From assembly GCA_018267365.1 (NCBI GenBank), contig JAFDYQ010000002.1:178949-242948 (forward strand): a stretch of 64,000 bases of DNA, given 5' to 3'. The translations under genes and the position numbers were made by a program. The number at the start of each line of letters is the position of its first letter. The first letter of the stretch is position 1. The notes below the pieces were generated by a model that was given only the letters and a program-made list of their open reading frames with translations, was not told the origin of the DNA and did not search any database. Below, in pieces: positions 18,315 through 25,957 of this stretch. This stretch comes from Bacteroidota bacterium (GTDB taxonomy: Bacteria; Bacteroidota; Bacteroidia; Chitinophagales; LD1).

Positions 18315-18536
18315 ATGTTTTGGACACTGGAATTAGCATCATATCTGGAGGAAGCACCCTGGCCAGCTACCAAGGACGACCTGATCGACTTTTCTATCCG
18401 CTCCGGCGCACCGGTAGAGGTGATAGAGAACCTGCAGGAGCTGGACGACGATGAGGAGCTCTACGAGGGTATAGAGGACATATGGCCCGACTACCCTACC
18501 AAAGAAGACTTTTTCTTTAACGAAGAAGAATATTAA
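18315..18536 (+). CDS. DUF2795 family small acidic protein
   Basis: 73 residues, strongly acidic (EDDDEELYEGIEDIWP). The N-terminal LASYLEEAPWPATKDDLIDFSIRSGAP region matches the DUF2795 pattern widespread in Bacteroidota. Function unknown. An AAGGAG-like ribosome-binding sequence (AAAAGGAGACC) lies 8-10 bases before the ATG, stronger than most in this window. Followed by its own terminator. Confidence 0.82.
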   Translation: MFWTLELASYLEEAPWPATKDDLIDFSIRSGAPVEVIENLQELDDDEELYEGIEDIWPDYPTKEDFFFNEEEY

Positions 18537-18541
18537 TCAGG

Positions 18542-18566
18542 ACGCCTCACTTTGTGGGGCGTTTTT
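18542..18566 (+). terminator. Rho-independent terminator of the DUF2795 gene
   Basis: ACGCCTCAC (18542-18550), loop TTT, GTGGGGCGT (18554-18562), then TTTT. Confidence 0.88.
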
Positions 18567-18588
18567 CATTTAGCACTTAGTAATCAGT

Positions 18589-19209
18589 CTACTGCCTCTT
18601 ATTCAGCTCATCTCTGATGCGGGCAGCGCGCTCGTAGTCTTCGTTTTCTATGGCATGCTGCAGGGCTTCGTTCAGTTCCTCGGCAGTCATGTTGGAGTAG
18701 TTGGTACTGGCGCCCGGTTGTGCGGCAGAGACGGAGGTGAGCTCCTCTATGCGCTTCTCCAGGTCACCTTCTGTGACGGTACTGCTGCCCTCCATAGCGG
18801 CATCGGCCTCTACGCCGGCTTCCTCCAGTATGTCTTCATTCACATAGATGGGGCACTCAAAGCGTACGGCCAGCGCCAAGGCATCTGAGGTACGGGAGTC
18901 TATCTCTACAGTCTCTATCGAGTTGCTGAATACGAGATTGCTATAAAATACACCATCGAGCAACTTACTGATATAGATATACTGCAGCTCGAGGCCAAAA
19001 GTATCGCAGACGGTCTTCATCAGGTCGTGCGTGAGCGGGCGCGATGGCTTCATATTATCCAGCGCTACGGCTATGGCCTGCGCCTCAAAGCCGCCGATCA
19101 CGATCGGTAGCCTGCGCGTGCCGTCTACCTCTCCCAGCACTACGGCAAAGGAGTGGGACTGTGTGACACTGTGCGAAAGGGCTATGATCTCCAGTTCGAT
19201 CTTTTTCAT
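18589..19209 (-). CDS. Bifunctional nuclease (DUF151) family protein with UVR motif
   Basis: 206 residues. Residues 1-135 form the bifunctional nuclease domain (LPIVIGGFEAQAIAVAL, RPLTHDLM, SRTSDALALAVRFECPIYV). A linker follows, then a C-terminal UVR-type coiled motif (LNEALQHAIENEDYERAARIRDELN), as in UvrB/UvrC and related stress proteins. The domain pair is known in Bacteroidota; the role in DNA metabolism is presumed from family data only. Confidence 0.85.
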   Translation of the reverse strand: MKKIELEIIALSHSVTQSHSFAVVLGEVDGTRRLPIVIGGFEAQAIAVALDNMKPSRPLTHDLMKTVCDTFGLELQYIYISKLLDGVFYSNLVFSNSIETVEIDSRTSDALALAVRFECPIYVNEDILEEAGVEADAAMEGSSTVTEGDLEKRIEELTSVSAAQPGASTNYSNMTAEELNEALQHAIENEDYERAARIRDELNKRQ

Positions 19210-19299
19210 TACATCCGAAATATAAAACTAAATCGCAAATCCGCTACCCTATTTCCCTCCATGCGGAAAAATATTTACCTTGACCTGACCCAGACCTTT

Positions 19300-19752
19300 A
19301 TGCCTATGCACTTTACACTGAAGCACTACCGGGAGCTGAGCCTCGATGAGCTGTACGCTATCATGCGGCTGCGACAGCGCGTGTTTGTTCTGGAGCAGTG
19401 CTGCACCTTCGTGGACTGTGATGATCTGGACCAGCAGAGCTGGCACCTGATGTGCCATACTGATGATGGTACACTGGCCGCCTACAGCCGCCTGCTACCG
19501 GTGGGCCTCTCCTACCCCGGCTATGCCTCTATAGGCCGTGTAGTCAGCGAGCCTGCATTGCGCCGCGCCGGATATGGCAGAATACTGATGGAGGAGTCAA
19601 TCAAACGCTGCGCAGCACTATTTCCCGGCGCTCCGCTGAAAATAGGCGCCCAGCTTTACCTCAAAAAATTTTACGAGAGTTTCGGATTTAAGGCGGTAGA
19701 TGAAGTGTATATTGAGGATGATATCGAGCACATCAAGATGGTGCGCGGCTAA
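19300..19752 (+). CDS. ElaA-like GNAT acetyltransferase
   Basis: 150 residues from the ATG at 19300. Longer in-frame ATGs exist at 19153 and 19261, but the ElaA family begins a few residues before ELSLDELYAIMRLRQRVFVLEQ, so the shorter start was taken. Other motifs are YPGYASIGRVVSEPALRRAGYG (acetyl-CoA loop) and YLKKFYESFGFKAV. Substrate unknown. Its last four bases overlap the end of the convergent MBL hydrolase gene. Confidence 0.8.
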   Translation: MPMHFTLKHYRELSLDELYAIMRLRQRVFVLEQCCTFVDCDDLDQQSWHLMCHTDDGTLAAYSRLLPVGLSYPGYASIGRVVSEPALRRAGYGRILMEESIKRCAALFPGAPLKIGAQLYLKKFYESFGFKAVDEVYIEDDIEHIKMVRG

Positions 19753-20510
19753 GCCTCTATCACCAGCCCGTCATAGGCTATTTTTACATTGGCGGGTAGC
19801 CGCTGCTCCATCACACTGTGCAGGCCAAACTGATGGCTCATGTGGATGAGATAGGCCGTCTCAGGCTGTAGCTCCGCTATAAGCGCAAGCGCCTCCTCCA
19901 GTGTGTGATGTGCTATGTGCTCATTGGCATGGAGTGCATTGACCACCAGGGTGCGAATGCCTTTCAGCTTTTCCTTTTCATTATCTGCTATTGTCTTGGC
20001 ATCTGTGATGTAGGCAAAGTCACCAATGCGAAATGCGAGCACGGGCAATTTATAATGCATCACCTCAATGGGTATGATGCGTACTCCCTGTACCTCAAAG
20101 GTATCGCCTGACACGCGGTGAAACTTTACCTTGGGAGCAAAGGCATAGTCTATCTCCTTGAAAGCATACGGATACTGCTCATGGATCATAGCCTCGGCAT
20201 GCCGGTCACAGTATAGGTCTACTATCTGTCCCTGCAGATAGTTGAAGGGACGGATATCGTCCAGGCCGCCTATGTGGTCGCGGTGGCCGTGTGTGATGAG
20301 CAGGGCATCTATAGAGGTCACGTTGGCGCGGAGCATCTGGTAGCGAAAGTCCGGACCGGCATCTATGATGAGTACTTTGCCATCTACCTCTATCATAGCA
20401 GAGGTGCGGAGGCGCTTGTCACGCGGATCTGTAGAGGTACAGACCTCGCAGCTACAGCCTATGATCGGTACGCCACCTGATGTCCCCGTACCGAGAAAAG
20501 TGACCTTCAT
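19749..20510 (-). CDS. MBL-fold metal-dependent hydrolase, PhnP-like
   Basis: 253 residues. The sequence starts with FLGTGTSGGVPIIGCSCEVCTS, typical of the PhnP/RNase Z-like branch, followed by the HxHxDH metal motif (THGHRDHIGG), a distal Asp in YITDAK and a His in LIHMSHQFG. It probably hydrolyses a phosphodiester (cyclic nucleotide or ribose cyclic phosphate). No phosphonate (phn) genes are nearby, so that pathway is not implied. Confidence 0.83.
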   Translation of the reverse strand: MKVTFLGTGTSGGVPIIGCSCEVCTSTDPRDKRLRTSAMIEVDGKVLIIDAGPDFRYQMLRANVTSIDALLITHGHRDHIGGLDDIRPFNYLQGQIVDLYCDRHAEAMIHEQYPYAFKEIDYAFAPKVKFHRVSGDTFEVQGVRIIPIEVMHYKLPVLAFRIGDFAYITDAKTIADNEKEKLKGIRTLVVNALHANEHIAHHTLEEALALIAELQPETAYLIHMSHQFGLHSVMEQRLPANVKIAYDGLVIEA

Positions 20511-20555
20511 ACCTGCAAATATAGAATTAACACCTTCGCCACCCAGCGCAAAATC

Positions 20556-21356
20556 TTATCGCACGCTCATGCGCCGGATCATGATAGAGAAAAGCCCAGG
20601 AAAATGCCGCTTCATCCAGACGCCGAGATTTTCTTTGAAGCCGCCTATCACTATTTCCTCTTTTCCCTTTTTGATTGCGTCTACTATCACACGCGCTGTA
20701 TAGTCGGCCTTGAGCCCATTGCCGGTGGCGCTGTCCATACTGCGCAGGGGTGCGCCATCGGCGGTCAGCGCATTCATCGTGATATTGGTACTGACGAAGC
20801 CAGGGCACACGATCAGCACCCTCAGTCCATCATCATAGCATTCTGCGCGGAGGGAATCAAAGAACCCATGCAGCGCATGCTTGGACGCCGAGTAGCCGCT
20901 ACGCCACGGCGAGCCGAACTTTCCCACCGCAGAGCTGACAGCTACCAGCATGCCACTCTTGCGCGCGAGCATATAGGGTAGCACCGCTTTACTCAGCGAC
21001 AGGGTGCCGAAGAAATTGACCTCCATCAGCTCACGGTCTACCTCTACCAGCGTATCGCGCGCCATAGACCGCTGGCTGATACCACCATTATTGACCAGCA
21101 CATCCACATGGCCGTATTTGTCTATCACCGACTGTACCTGTGCAGAGTAGTCTTTATTGTTTGCCAGATCGAGCGGCACGATCAGGTAGCGGTCTGGTGT
21201 GAGCCCGGCAGCTTTGGCCACGCGCTCCATTTCCTCGCGGCGGCGGGCAGAGAGTACGATCTTGGCGCCCTCTCCGGCGCAGGCATATACGAGCTGCTCT
21301 CCTATACCGGAGGTAGCGCCGGTGATCCAGACGATCTTATTTTGAAGTGATATCAT
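20556..21356 (-). CDS. Short-chain dehydrogenase/reductase
   Basis: 266 residues from the ATG at 21356; the frame extends upstream but the NAD(P) motif TGATSGIG follows 10 residues after this Met, as is usual. Other marks: NNGGISQR in place of NNAG, catalytic Ser in VSSAVGKFG, and YSASKHALHG with the catalytic Tyr and Lys. The C-terminus ends MIRRMSVR and includes a KRHFPGL segment. Classical SDR; substrate unknown. It overlaps the end of the upstream secreted-protein gene by 20 bases. Confidence 0.88.
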   Translation of the reverse strand: MISLQNKIVWITGATSGIGEQLVYACAGEGAKIVLSARRREEMERVAKAAGLTPDRYLIVPLDLANNKDYSAQVQSVIDKYGHVDVLVNNGGISQRSMARDTLVEVDRELMEVNFFGTLSLSKAVLPYMLARKSGMLVAVSSAVGKFGSPWRSGYSASKHALHGFFDSLRAECYDDGLRVLIVCPGFVSTNITMNALTADGAPLRSMDSATGNGLKADYTARVIVDAIKKGKEEIVIGGFKENLGVWMKRHFPGLFSIMIRRMSVR

Positions 21357-21798
21357 GATTGATCTTTGCAGGTATAGATAATACTGATGCCGGGCGCACA
21401 CTGTCATTCCTGTACATCTGCTGCCCCTTGTCGTAGCGCAGCTCCAGAAATATCTGCCCCTTGCTATTTAAAAATAGTTCGCGCTCGCGGTAGGAGCCGT
21501 CGTACTGCACGTAGCCTATGAGCTTGCCTTTGTAGTAATTCTCGCGCACGTCCAGCACACCCGTAGGCCCAAGATGATCTACTACACCATTTCGGATAGT
21601 GACACGCGGCTCTATGTATAGAAACTCACCCCGCCGGCCAAAGGCATTGCGCACTTTGACGATCTCATCTATGCTGCTGTGGTGCACGGTAGTGTGTGTG
21701 GCATTGTCCTTTGTGATCGTCCAGGCAGGTGCAGGCGCCTGCGCCATCGCGCAGAGACACAGAGAGGCGATAACAAGAACAAAAACGATGCGACGCAT
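21337..21798 (-). CDS. Secreted protein of unknown function
   Basis: 153 residues with a signal peptide (MRRIVFVLVIASLCLCAMAQ). The mature part contains VRENYYKGKLIGYVQYDGSYRERELFLN, a MORN-like or toxin-antitoxin-neutral beta pattern seen in secreted Bacteroidota proteins. No function assigned. It overlaps the start of the dehydrogenase by 20 bases and is transcribed divergently from the siderophore-interacting protein gene (77 bp apart). Confidence 0.65.
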   Translation of the reverse strand: MRRIVFVLVIASLCLCAMAQAPAPAWTITKDNATHTTVHHSSIDEIVKVRNAFGRRGEFLYIEPRVTIRNGVVDHLGPTGVLDVRENYYKGKLIGYVQYDGSYRERELFLNSKGQIFLELRYDKGQQMYRNDSVRPASVLSIPAKINHDITSK

Positions 21799-21875
21799 AT
21801 TGACCTTTTCAAGAAGAAAATTAACCGCTTTTCTGATAGCGGGCTAAAATTTTCTGCCATCTCATCCGTGTATCT

Positions 21876-22610
21876 ATGAAATCCCGACCCATGCCCTCCA
21901 TCATAGACTCCCTGAGCAAGAGTATTTTCAAAAAAGCTATGCTGACCTACAAGCAGCAGATCGCGCCGCATTCCTATCACGTCCGCCTGCAGAGCGATGC
22001 GCTGAAAGGTCACCGCTTCACAGCCGGTGAGCACCTGCGCCTCTTCGTGGGTATAGGCCGCGACACCGCTATGAATAGCAAGGTACGCACCTACTCCATC
22101 TGGCGCTTTGATGCCACCACTGGCACAGCCGACCTGGCTGTCTGCACACATAGCAATGGTATAGGCAGTACCTGGATCAGAGAGGTAACGGTAGGCAAGG
22201 CTATACACTACATGGGCCCCAAAGGCAAACTGGTGATAGACCGTGCCGCCCGCTCCCACCTGCTGATAGGCGACCCTTCTGCCCTCTCCCATTTATACGC
22301 TATCCGGTCGCAGCTATCCGCTGCGCAGCAAGCGTCCGGACTGCTGTATACACCTGATGAGGCAGACTACTATGCCGATCTGGATGGCGTGCGCCCCTTT
22401 GAGCTGGCGCGGCTACACTACGACCCGACACAAGCGCTGATAGACAGAGCAGAACAACTAAAGAGCACCTTGCCTCCTGCCCTCACCATCTACCTGGCCG
22501 GTGATATGCGGGTATGCCAATCCCTGGGCCGCCATTTCCGTCAAAACTGGCAGCATGCAGAAGTCCGCGTAAAGGGCTTTTGGATGCCCGGCAAGGTCGG
22601 CATGGATTAA
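21876..22610 (+). CDS. Siderophore-interacting FAD-binding protein
   Basis: 244 residues. FAD-binding motif region KVRTYSIWRFD (RxYS/T), GIGSTWI and GPKGKL (the GPRG-like loop), with a second domain carrying YLAGDMRVCQSLGRHF. This is the ViuB/SIP architecture, which reduces ferric-siderophore complexes in the cytoplasm. No siderophore transport genes are adjacent, so the assignment rests on domain motifs. Confidence 0.75.
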   Translation: MKSRPMPSIIDSLSKSIFKKAMLTYKQQIAPHSYHVRLQSDALKGHRFTAGEHLRLFVGIGRDTAMNSKVRTYSIWRFDATTGTADLAVCTHSNGIGSTWIREVTVGKAIHYMGPKGKLVIDRAARSHLLIGDPSALSHLYAIRSQLSAAQQASGLLYTPDEADYYADLDGVRPFELARLHYDPTQALIDRAEQLKSTLPPALTIYLAGDMRVCQSLGRHFRQNWQHAEVRVKGFWMPGKVGMD

Positions 22611-22680
22611 AAAATTGTTACAACATCATTTTATTGTGCTGATTATCAAAGATATTGCATTTGTCGAAAATATTACCACT

Positions 22681-22720
22681 AATTAAACGTTTGTTTTAAT
22701 CAAACAGTTGTTTAATTTTG
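22681..22720 (+). promoter_or_regulatory. Promoter and probable TetR operator of the efflux operon
   Basis: TTTG at 22690-22693, a 19-nt spacer and TAATTTTG at 22713-22720 form a full Bacteroidota promoter. The same bases hold nested inverted repeats: AATTAAAC (22681-22688) with GTTTAATT (22710-22717), and GTTTG (22689-22693) with CAAAC (22701-22705). A repressor bound here would cover both promoter boxes, as expected for autorepression by the TetR protein encoded just downstream. Confidence 0.7.
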
Positions 22721-22738
22721 CCTCCGCATTCGATAATC

Positions 22739-23365
22739 ATGGAACAAATAGATAAAAAAGCGGCCATACTGATAGAAGCTGAAAAGCTTTTTGCAGAGAT
22801 GGACTTTGATGCGGTGAGCGTCAGAGACCTGGCCAAAGCGGCCAACGTAAACATCGCGATGATCTCCTACTACTTTGGCTCAAAGGAGAAACTGTTTGAA
22901 GAGCTTATCATCTCACGCATGGCCAACTCGCAAACCACGATACAAAGCATCGCTACAGACCCTGCCCTATCCTCTATAGACAAGCTGATGGCGGTGGTAG
23001 ACTTCTACACAGACCGTCTGATGAATAATCCGAATGTACACCGGATGATCAACAGGGAGCTCTCCAGCAGCAACCGCCCCGAGCTGCGCGAACTGCTGAT
23101 CTCGAAGATAGAGACCAATAAAACCTATATCGGCAAGATGCTGGAGGAGGGCAAGGCCAATGGTACCTTTCGTGAAGATGCAGACATGGGCCTGGTCATG
23201 ATCAATCTCTTTGCCTGTATACAGTACATCGTCGGCTCGCCCTACTACAGCTGCAAGATGCTCGATGTACCTACGGAAGCCCAACTCTTTGACCCCGAAT
23301 TCAGAAAGCGTATCAAGACCTATTTCAAAGAATTATTCTCCCACTATTTACTTAAAAATCAATAA
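22739..23365 (+). CDS. TetR family transcriptional regulator
   Basis: 208 residues from the ATG at 22739 (MEQIDKKAA); an upstream in-frame ATG at 22718 lies inside the -7 box and is rejected. The N-terminal helix-turn-helix reads LFAEMDFDAVSVRDLAKAANVNIAMISYYFGSKEKLF, the TetR signature. The C-terminal ligand domain is helical. First gene of the TetR-TolC-EmrA-EmrB operon (3-bp gap to the next gene), so it probably controls the pump. Confidence 0.9.
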   Translation: MEQIDKKAAILIEAEKLFAEMDFDAVSVRDLAKAANVNIAMISYYFGSKEKLFEELIISRMANSQTTIQSIATDPALSSIDKLMAVVDFYTDRLMNNPNVHRMINRELSSSNRPELRELLISKIETNKTYIGKMLEEGKANGTFREDADMGLVMINLFACIQYIVGSPYYSCKMLDVPTEAQLFDPEFRKRIKTYFKELFSHYLLKNQ

Positions 23366-23368
23366 CCC

Positions 23369-24715
23369 ATGTTCTCAAGTGTATCAAAAAAGATTCCACT
23401 CCTGCTGCTGGCACTCGCCTTTCTGACCGGCGCAGAAGCGCAACAGGTACGCCGGCTCACGCTGGACGAAGCCGTATCCCTGGGGATGGACTACAATAAG
23501 CAGCTCAAGATCAGCCAGGCCCGCAGTGATGTGAGCGGCACCAAGTACAAGCAAGAGCTATCTTCCCTCGCGCCTGCCATATCATGGAACTCCAGCGTGA
23601 CGCGCAATAGCCCAAACATCCCAGAGTTTAATATCCCGGCAGGAGGGTTCGGACCAGGCAGCCCCGGCGGACTGATCAATGCCACCTCACACAACTACTA
23701 CCTCAATGGCCTCAATATATCCCAGGTAGTATTTGCCGGTCTGCGCGGGTGGAACAGGCTGAAGACAGACAAGGAGCAGATGCGCGCATCTGCACTCGAC
23801 CTGGAGGCAGACAAAAAGACTGTAAAGAACAACATCATCGTAGCCTACTACAACCACTATAAGCTCATGGAGTCAAAAAAAGTAGTGGACCAGAATATCA
23901 AAGTGATGGAGCAGCGCCTGAAGGATGTGCAGAACATGCAGACTGTAGGTATGGCCTTGAGAAATGATGTGCTGCAAGTGCAGGTGAACCTGTCAAACCT
24001 GCAATCAAGTGCTGCCGAGGTACAGAGTGCCATAGACATCAGCAACTTCAATCTCGCCGTCATGCTCGGCCTGCCTGAGACCACTAAAATCGAAATAGCC
24101 ACGGATGGATTGACAGGTACCAAACCGGAGTTTAATATTAATACAGGTCTGCAGGAAGCGCTGAAAAAGAGGCCGGAGGTCAAGGCATCAGAACTGCGCC
24201 TCGATATCTCACACAAGGCACTGAAAGTAGCACGCGGCCTCTACTCTCCGGTGATCAGCGGCGCATTCAATTTCTACTACAATAATCCCAACCAGCGTGT
24301 CTTCATCGTACCCGAGCACCAGTTCAATCAGTCGTGGGACCTGGGCGTAAAGCTGAGCTGGAATATCACCAGCCTCTTCACTACACAGTACCAGACCCGG
24401 GAGGCCAAGCTGAATATCAAGCAGGCAGAGGCACAACACGACATGCTCAATGACAATATCAAAATGGAGGTCAATGCAAACTACTCCGCCTACATGCTGG
24501 CGCTAGACAAGATCAGGCTGGACCAGACCTCTGTAGACCAGGCCGATGAAAACCAGCGTATGACCAAAGATCAGTATGCCAACGGTGTGAAGAATATTAC
24601 GGATATGCTGAATGCAGACAACCTGGCGGTGACCACCCAGATCAATCTGGTGAATGCCAGGATAGATGCAGAGATAGCCTATGCCAAACTCATGAAGGCT
24701 ACAGGAAACGATTAA
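23369..24715 (+). CDS. TolC family outer-membrane efflux protein
   Basis: 448 residues. Signal peptide (LLLLALAFLTGAEAQQ) followed by the two OEP repeats; the second half (EVKASELRLDISHKALKVARGLYSPVIS and later AYMLALDKIRLDQTSVDQADEN) shows the long helices of the trimeric channel. It forms the outer-membrane duct for the EmrA-EmrB pump encoded next. Confidence 0.9.
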   Translation: MFSSVSKKIPLLLLALAFLTGAEAQQVRRLTLDEAVSLGMDYNKQLKISQARSDVSGTKYKQELSSLAPAISWNSSVTRNSPNIPEFNIPAGGFGPGSPGGLINATSHNYYLNGLNISQVVFAGLRGWNRLKTDKEQMRASALDLEADKKTVKNNIIVAYYNHYKLMESKKVVDQNIKVMEQRLKDVQNMQTVGMALRNDVLQVQVNLSNLQSSAAEVQSAIDISNFNLAVMLGLPETTKIEIATDGLTGTKPEFNINTGLQEALKKRPEVKASELRLDISHKALKVARGLYSPVISGAFNFYYNNPNQRVFIVPEHQFNQSWDLGVKLSWNITSLFTTQYQTREAKLNIKQAEAQHDMLNDNIKMEVNANYSAYMLALDKIRLDQTSVDQADENQRMTKDQYANGVKNITDMLNADNLAVTTQINLVNARIDAEIAYAKLMKATGND

Positions 24716-24748
24716 TCAATCTCAAACTCAATAAACAACAACATAGTC

Positions 24749-25831
24749 ATGGAAAATACTGAAACCAAAAAGAAATTTAATATCGCCCCGATCATAGGCG
24801 GTATCATAGGGCTGGTCGTACTCGTGTTTGTAGTGCGCCAGGTGATCTACTCCCTGCACAATGAAGACACCGACAACTCTCAGATAGAAGCTAATATCAA
24901 TCCCATCGTACCAAAGGTGGCAGGCTTCATACAGGAGATACGCGTGAAGGATAATATGCTCGTGCACAAGGGTGACACCCTGGTGCGCATAGACGACCGC
25001 GACCTGCAGCTCAAAGTAAAGCAAGCTGAGGTAGCCCTCGCGCAGGCGCAGGCCAATGTAGAGCTGGCACGTGCGTCACAGAGCTCTACCAGCGCCAATG
25101 TAAATGTAGCGACCAAGGATATCAACCCTGCCCAAAGCGCCATAGATGCCGCACAGGTACGTGTATGGCAGGCTACGCAGGACTATGACCGCTTCAAGAA
25201 GCTCCTCGACCTCGGCTCTGCTACCCAGCAGCAGTTTGACAATGCAAAGGCTGCAAAAGAGCTGGCAGAGAAGCAACTGGACCAGGCACAAAAGTCAGTA
25301 GCCTCCTATCAGGCCCGTCTCGCCGCCAGCAGCAGCAACCTGAACGTCAGCGCCAACAACCTGAAGGTAGCCCAGATACAGATAGAGCAAAGACAAGAAG
25401 AGCTAGACCTGGCGAAACTAAACCTGAGCTATGCTACTATCGTGGCGCCATGTGATGGCTATGTATCTAAGAAGAATGTACAACTAGGCCAGCTGGTATC
25501 AGTAGGTCAGAGCCTCTTTGCGATAGTAGATGAGAGCGAGATGTGGGTGGTGGCAAACTTCAAAGAAACTCAGATCGAGAAAATGAAAGTAGGCCAGAAA
25601 GTGAAAATAGAAGTAGACGCGTATCCTCACTCAGAGTTTGAAGGTACGATCGAGTCTATGGCGGCGGCTACAGGAGCCAAGTTTGCGCTACTGCCTCCGG
25701 ACAATGCAACCGGCAACTTCGTAAAAGTGGTACAGCGTATCCCTGTCAAGATTATTCTGGATAAGAACCAGGATAAGGACCATCCGCTCCGCGCCGGAAT
25801 GAATGTGAAAGCAGTAGTGAAAGTATCGTAA
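24749..25831 (+). CDS. HlyD/EmrA family membrane fusion protein
   Basis: 360 residues. One transmembrane segment at about 15-30, a lipoyl/barrel-sandwich half (NPIVPKVAGFIQEIRVKDNMLVHKGDTL), a long Ala/Gln-rich coiled coil (about residues 85-230), the second lipoyl half (ATIVAPCDGYVSKKNVQLGQLV) and a C-terminal beta-barrel (KIEVDAYPHSEFEGTI). Bridges EmrB and TolC. A repeat element separates it from emrB. Confidence 0.9.
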   Translation: MENTETKKKFNIAPIIGGIIGLVVLVFVVRQVIYSLHNEDTDNSQIEANINPIVPKVAGFIQEIRVKDNMLVHKGDTLVRIDDRDLQLKVKQAEVALAQAQANVELARASQSSTSANVNVATKDINPAQSAIDAAQVRVWQATQDYDRFKKLLDLGSATQQQFDNAKAAKELAEKQLDQAQKSVASYQARLAASSSNLNVSANNLKVAQIQIEQRQEELDLAKLNLSYATIVAPCDGYVSKKNVQLGQLVSVGQSLFAIVDESEMWVVANFKETQIEKMKVGQKVKIEVDAYPHSEFEGTIESMAAATGAKFALLPPDNATGNFVKVVQRIPVKIILDKNQDKDHPLRAGMNVKAVVKVS

Positions 25832-25835
25832 CTCG

Positions 25836-25957
25836 AATGTGCTGATATGATAACCTGCCTACGGGCAGGTAGGTTTGAAGATCTGAAGATGGTGCACACT
25901 ACAATATGTAATCCATTTTCAAATCAGCACATTTTAAAATTTTTCAAATTCCAAGCA
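25836..25957 (+). repeat. Extragenic inverted-repeat element between emrA and emrB
   Basis: AATGTGCTGAT (25836-25846) and its exact complement ATCAGCACATT (25923-25933) enclose a second perfect hairpin (ACCTGCC/GGCAGGT near 25852-25870) and AT-rich CAAAT/ATTTG words typical of interspersed repeats in this group. No coding frame is convincing. The transcript of the operon must pass through it, so it may fold in the mRNA between the two pump genes. Confidence 0.6.
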
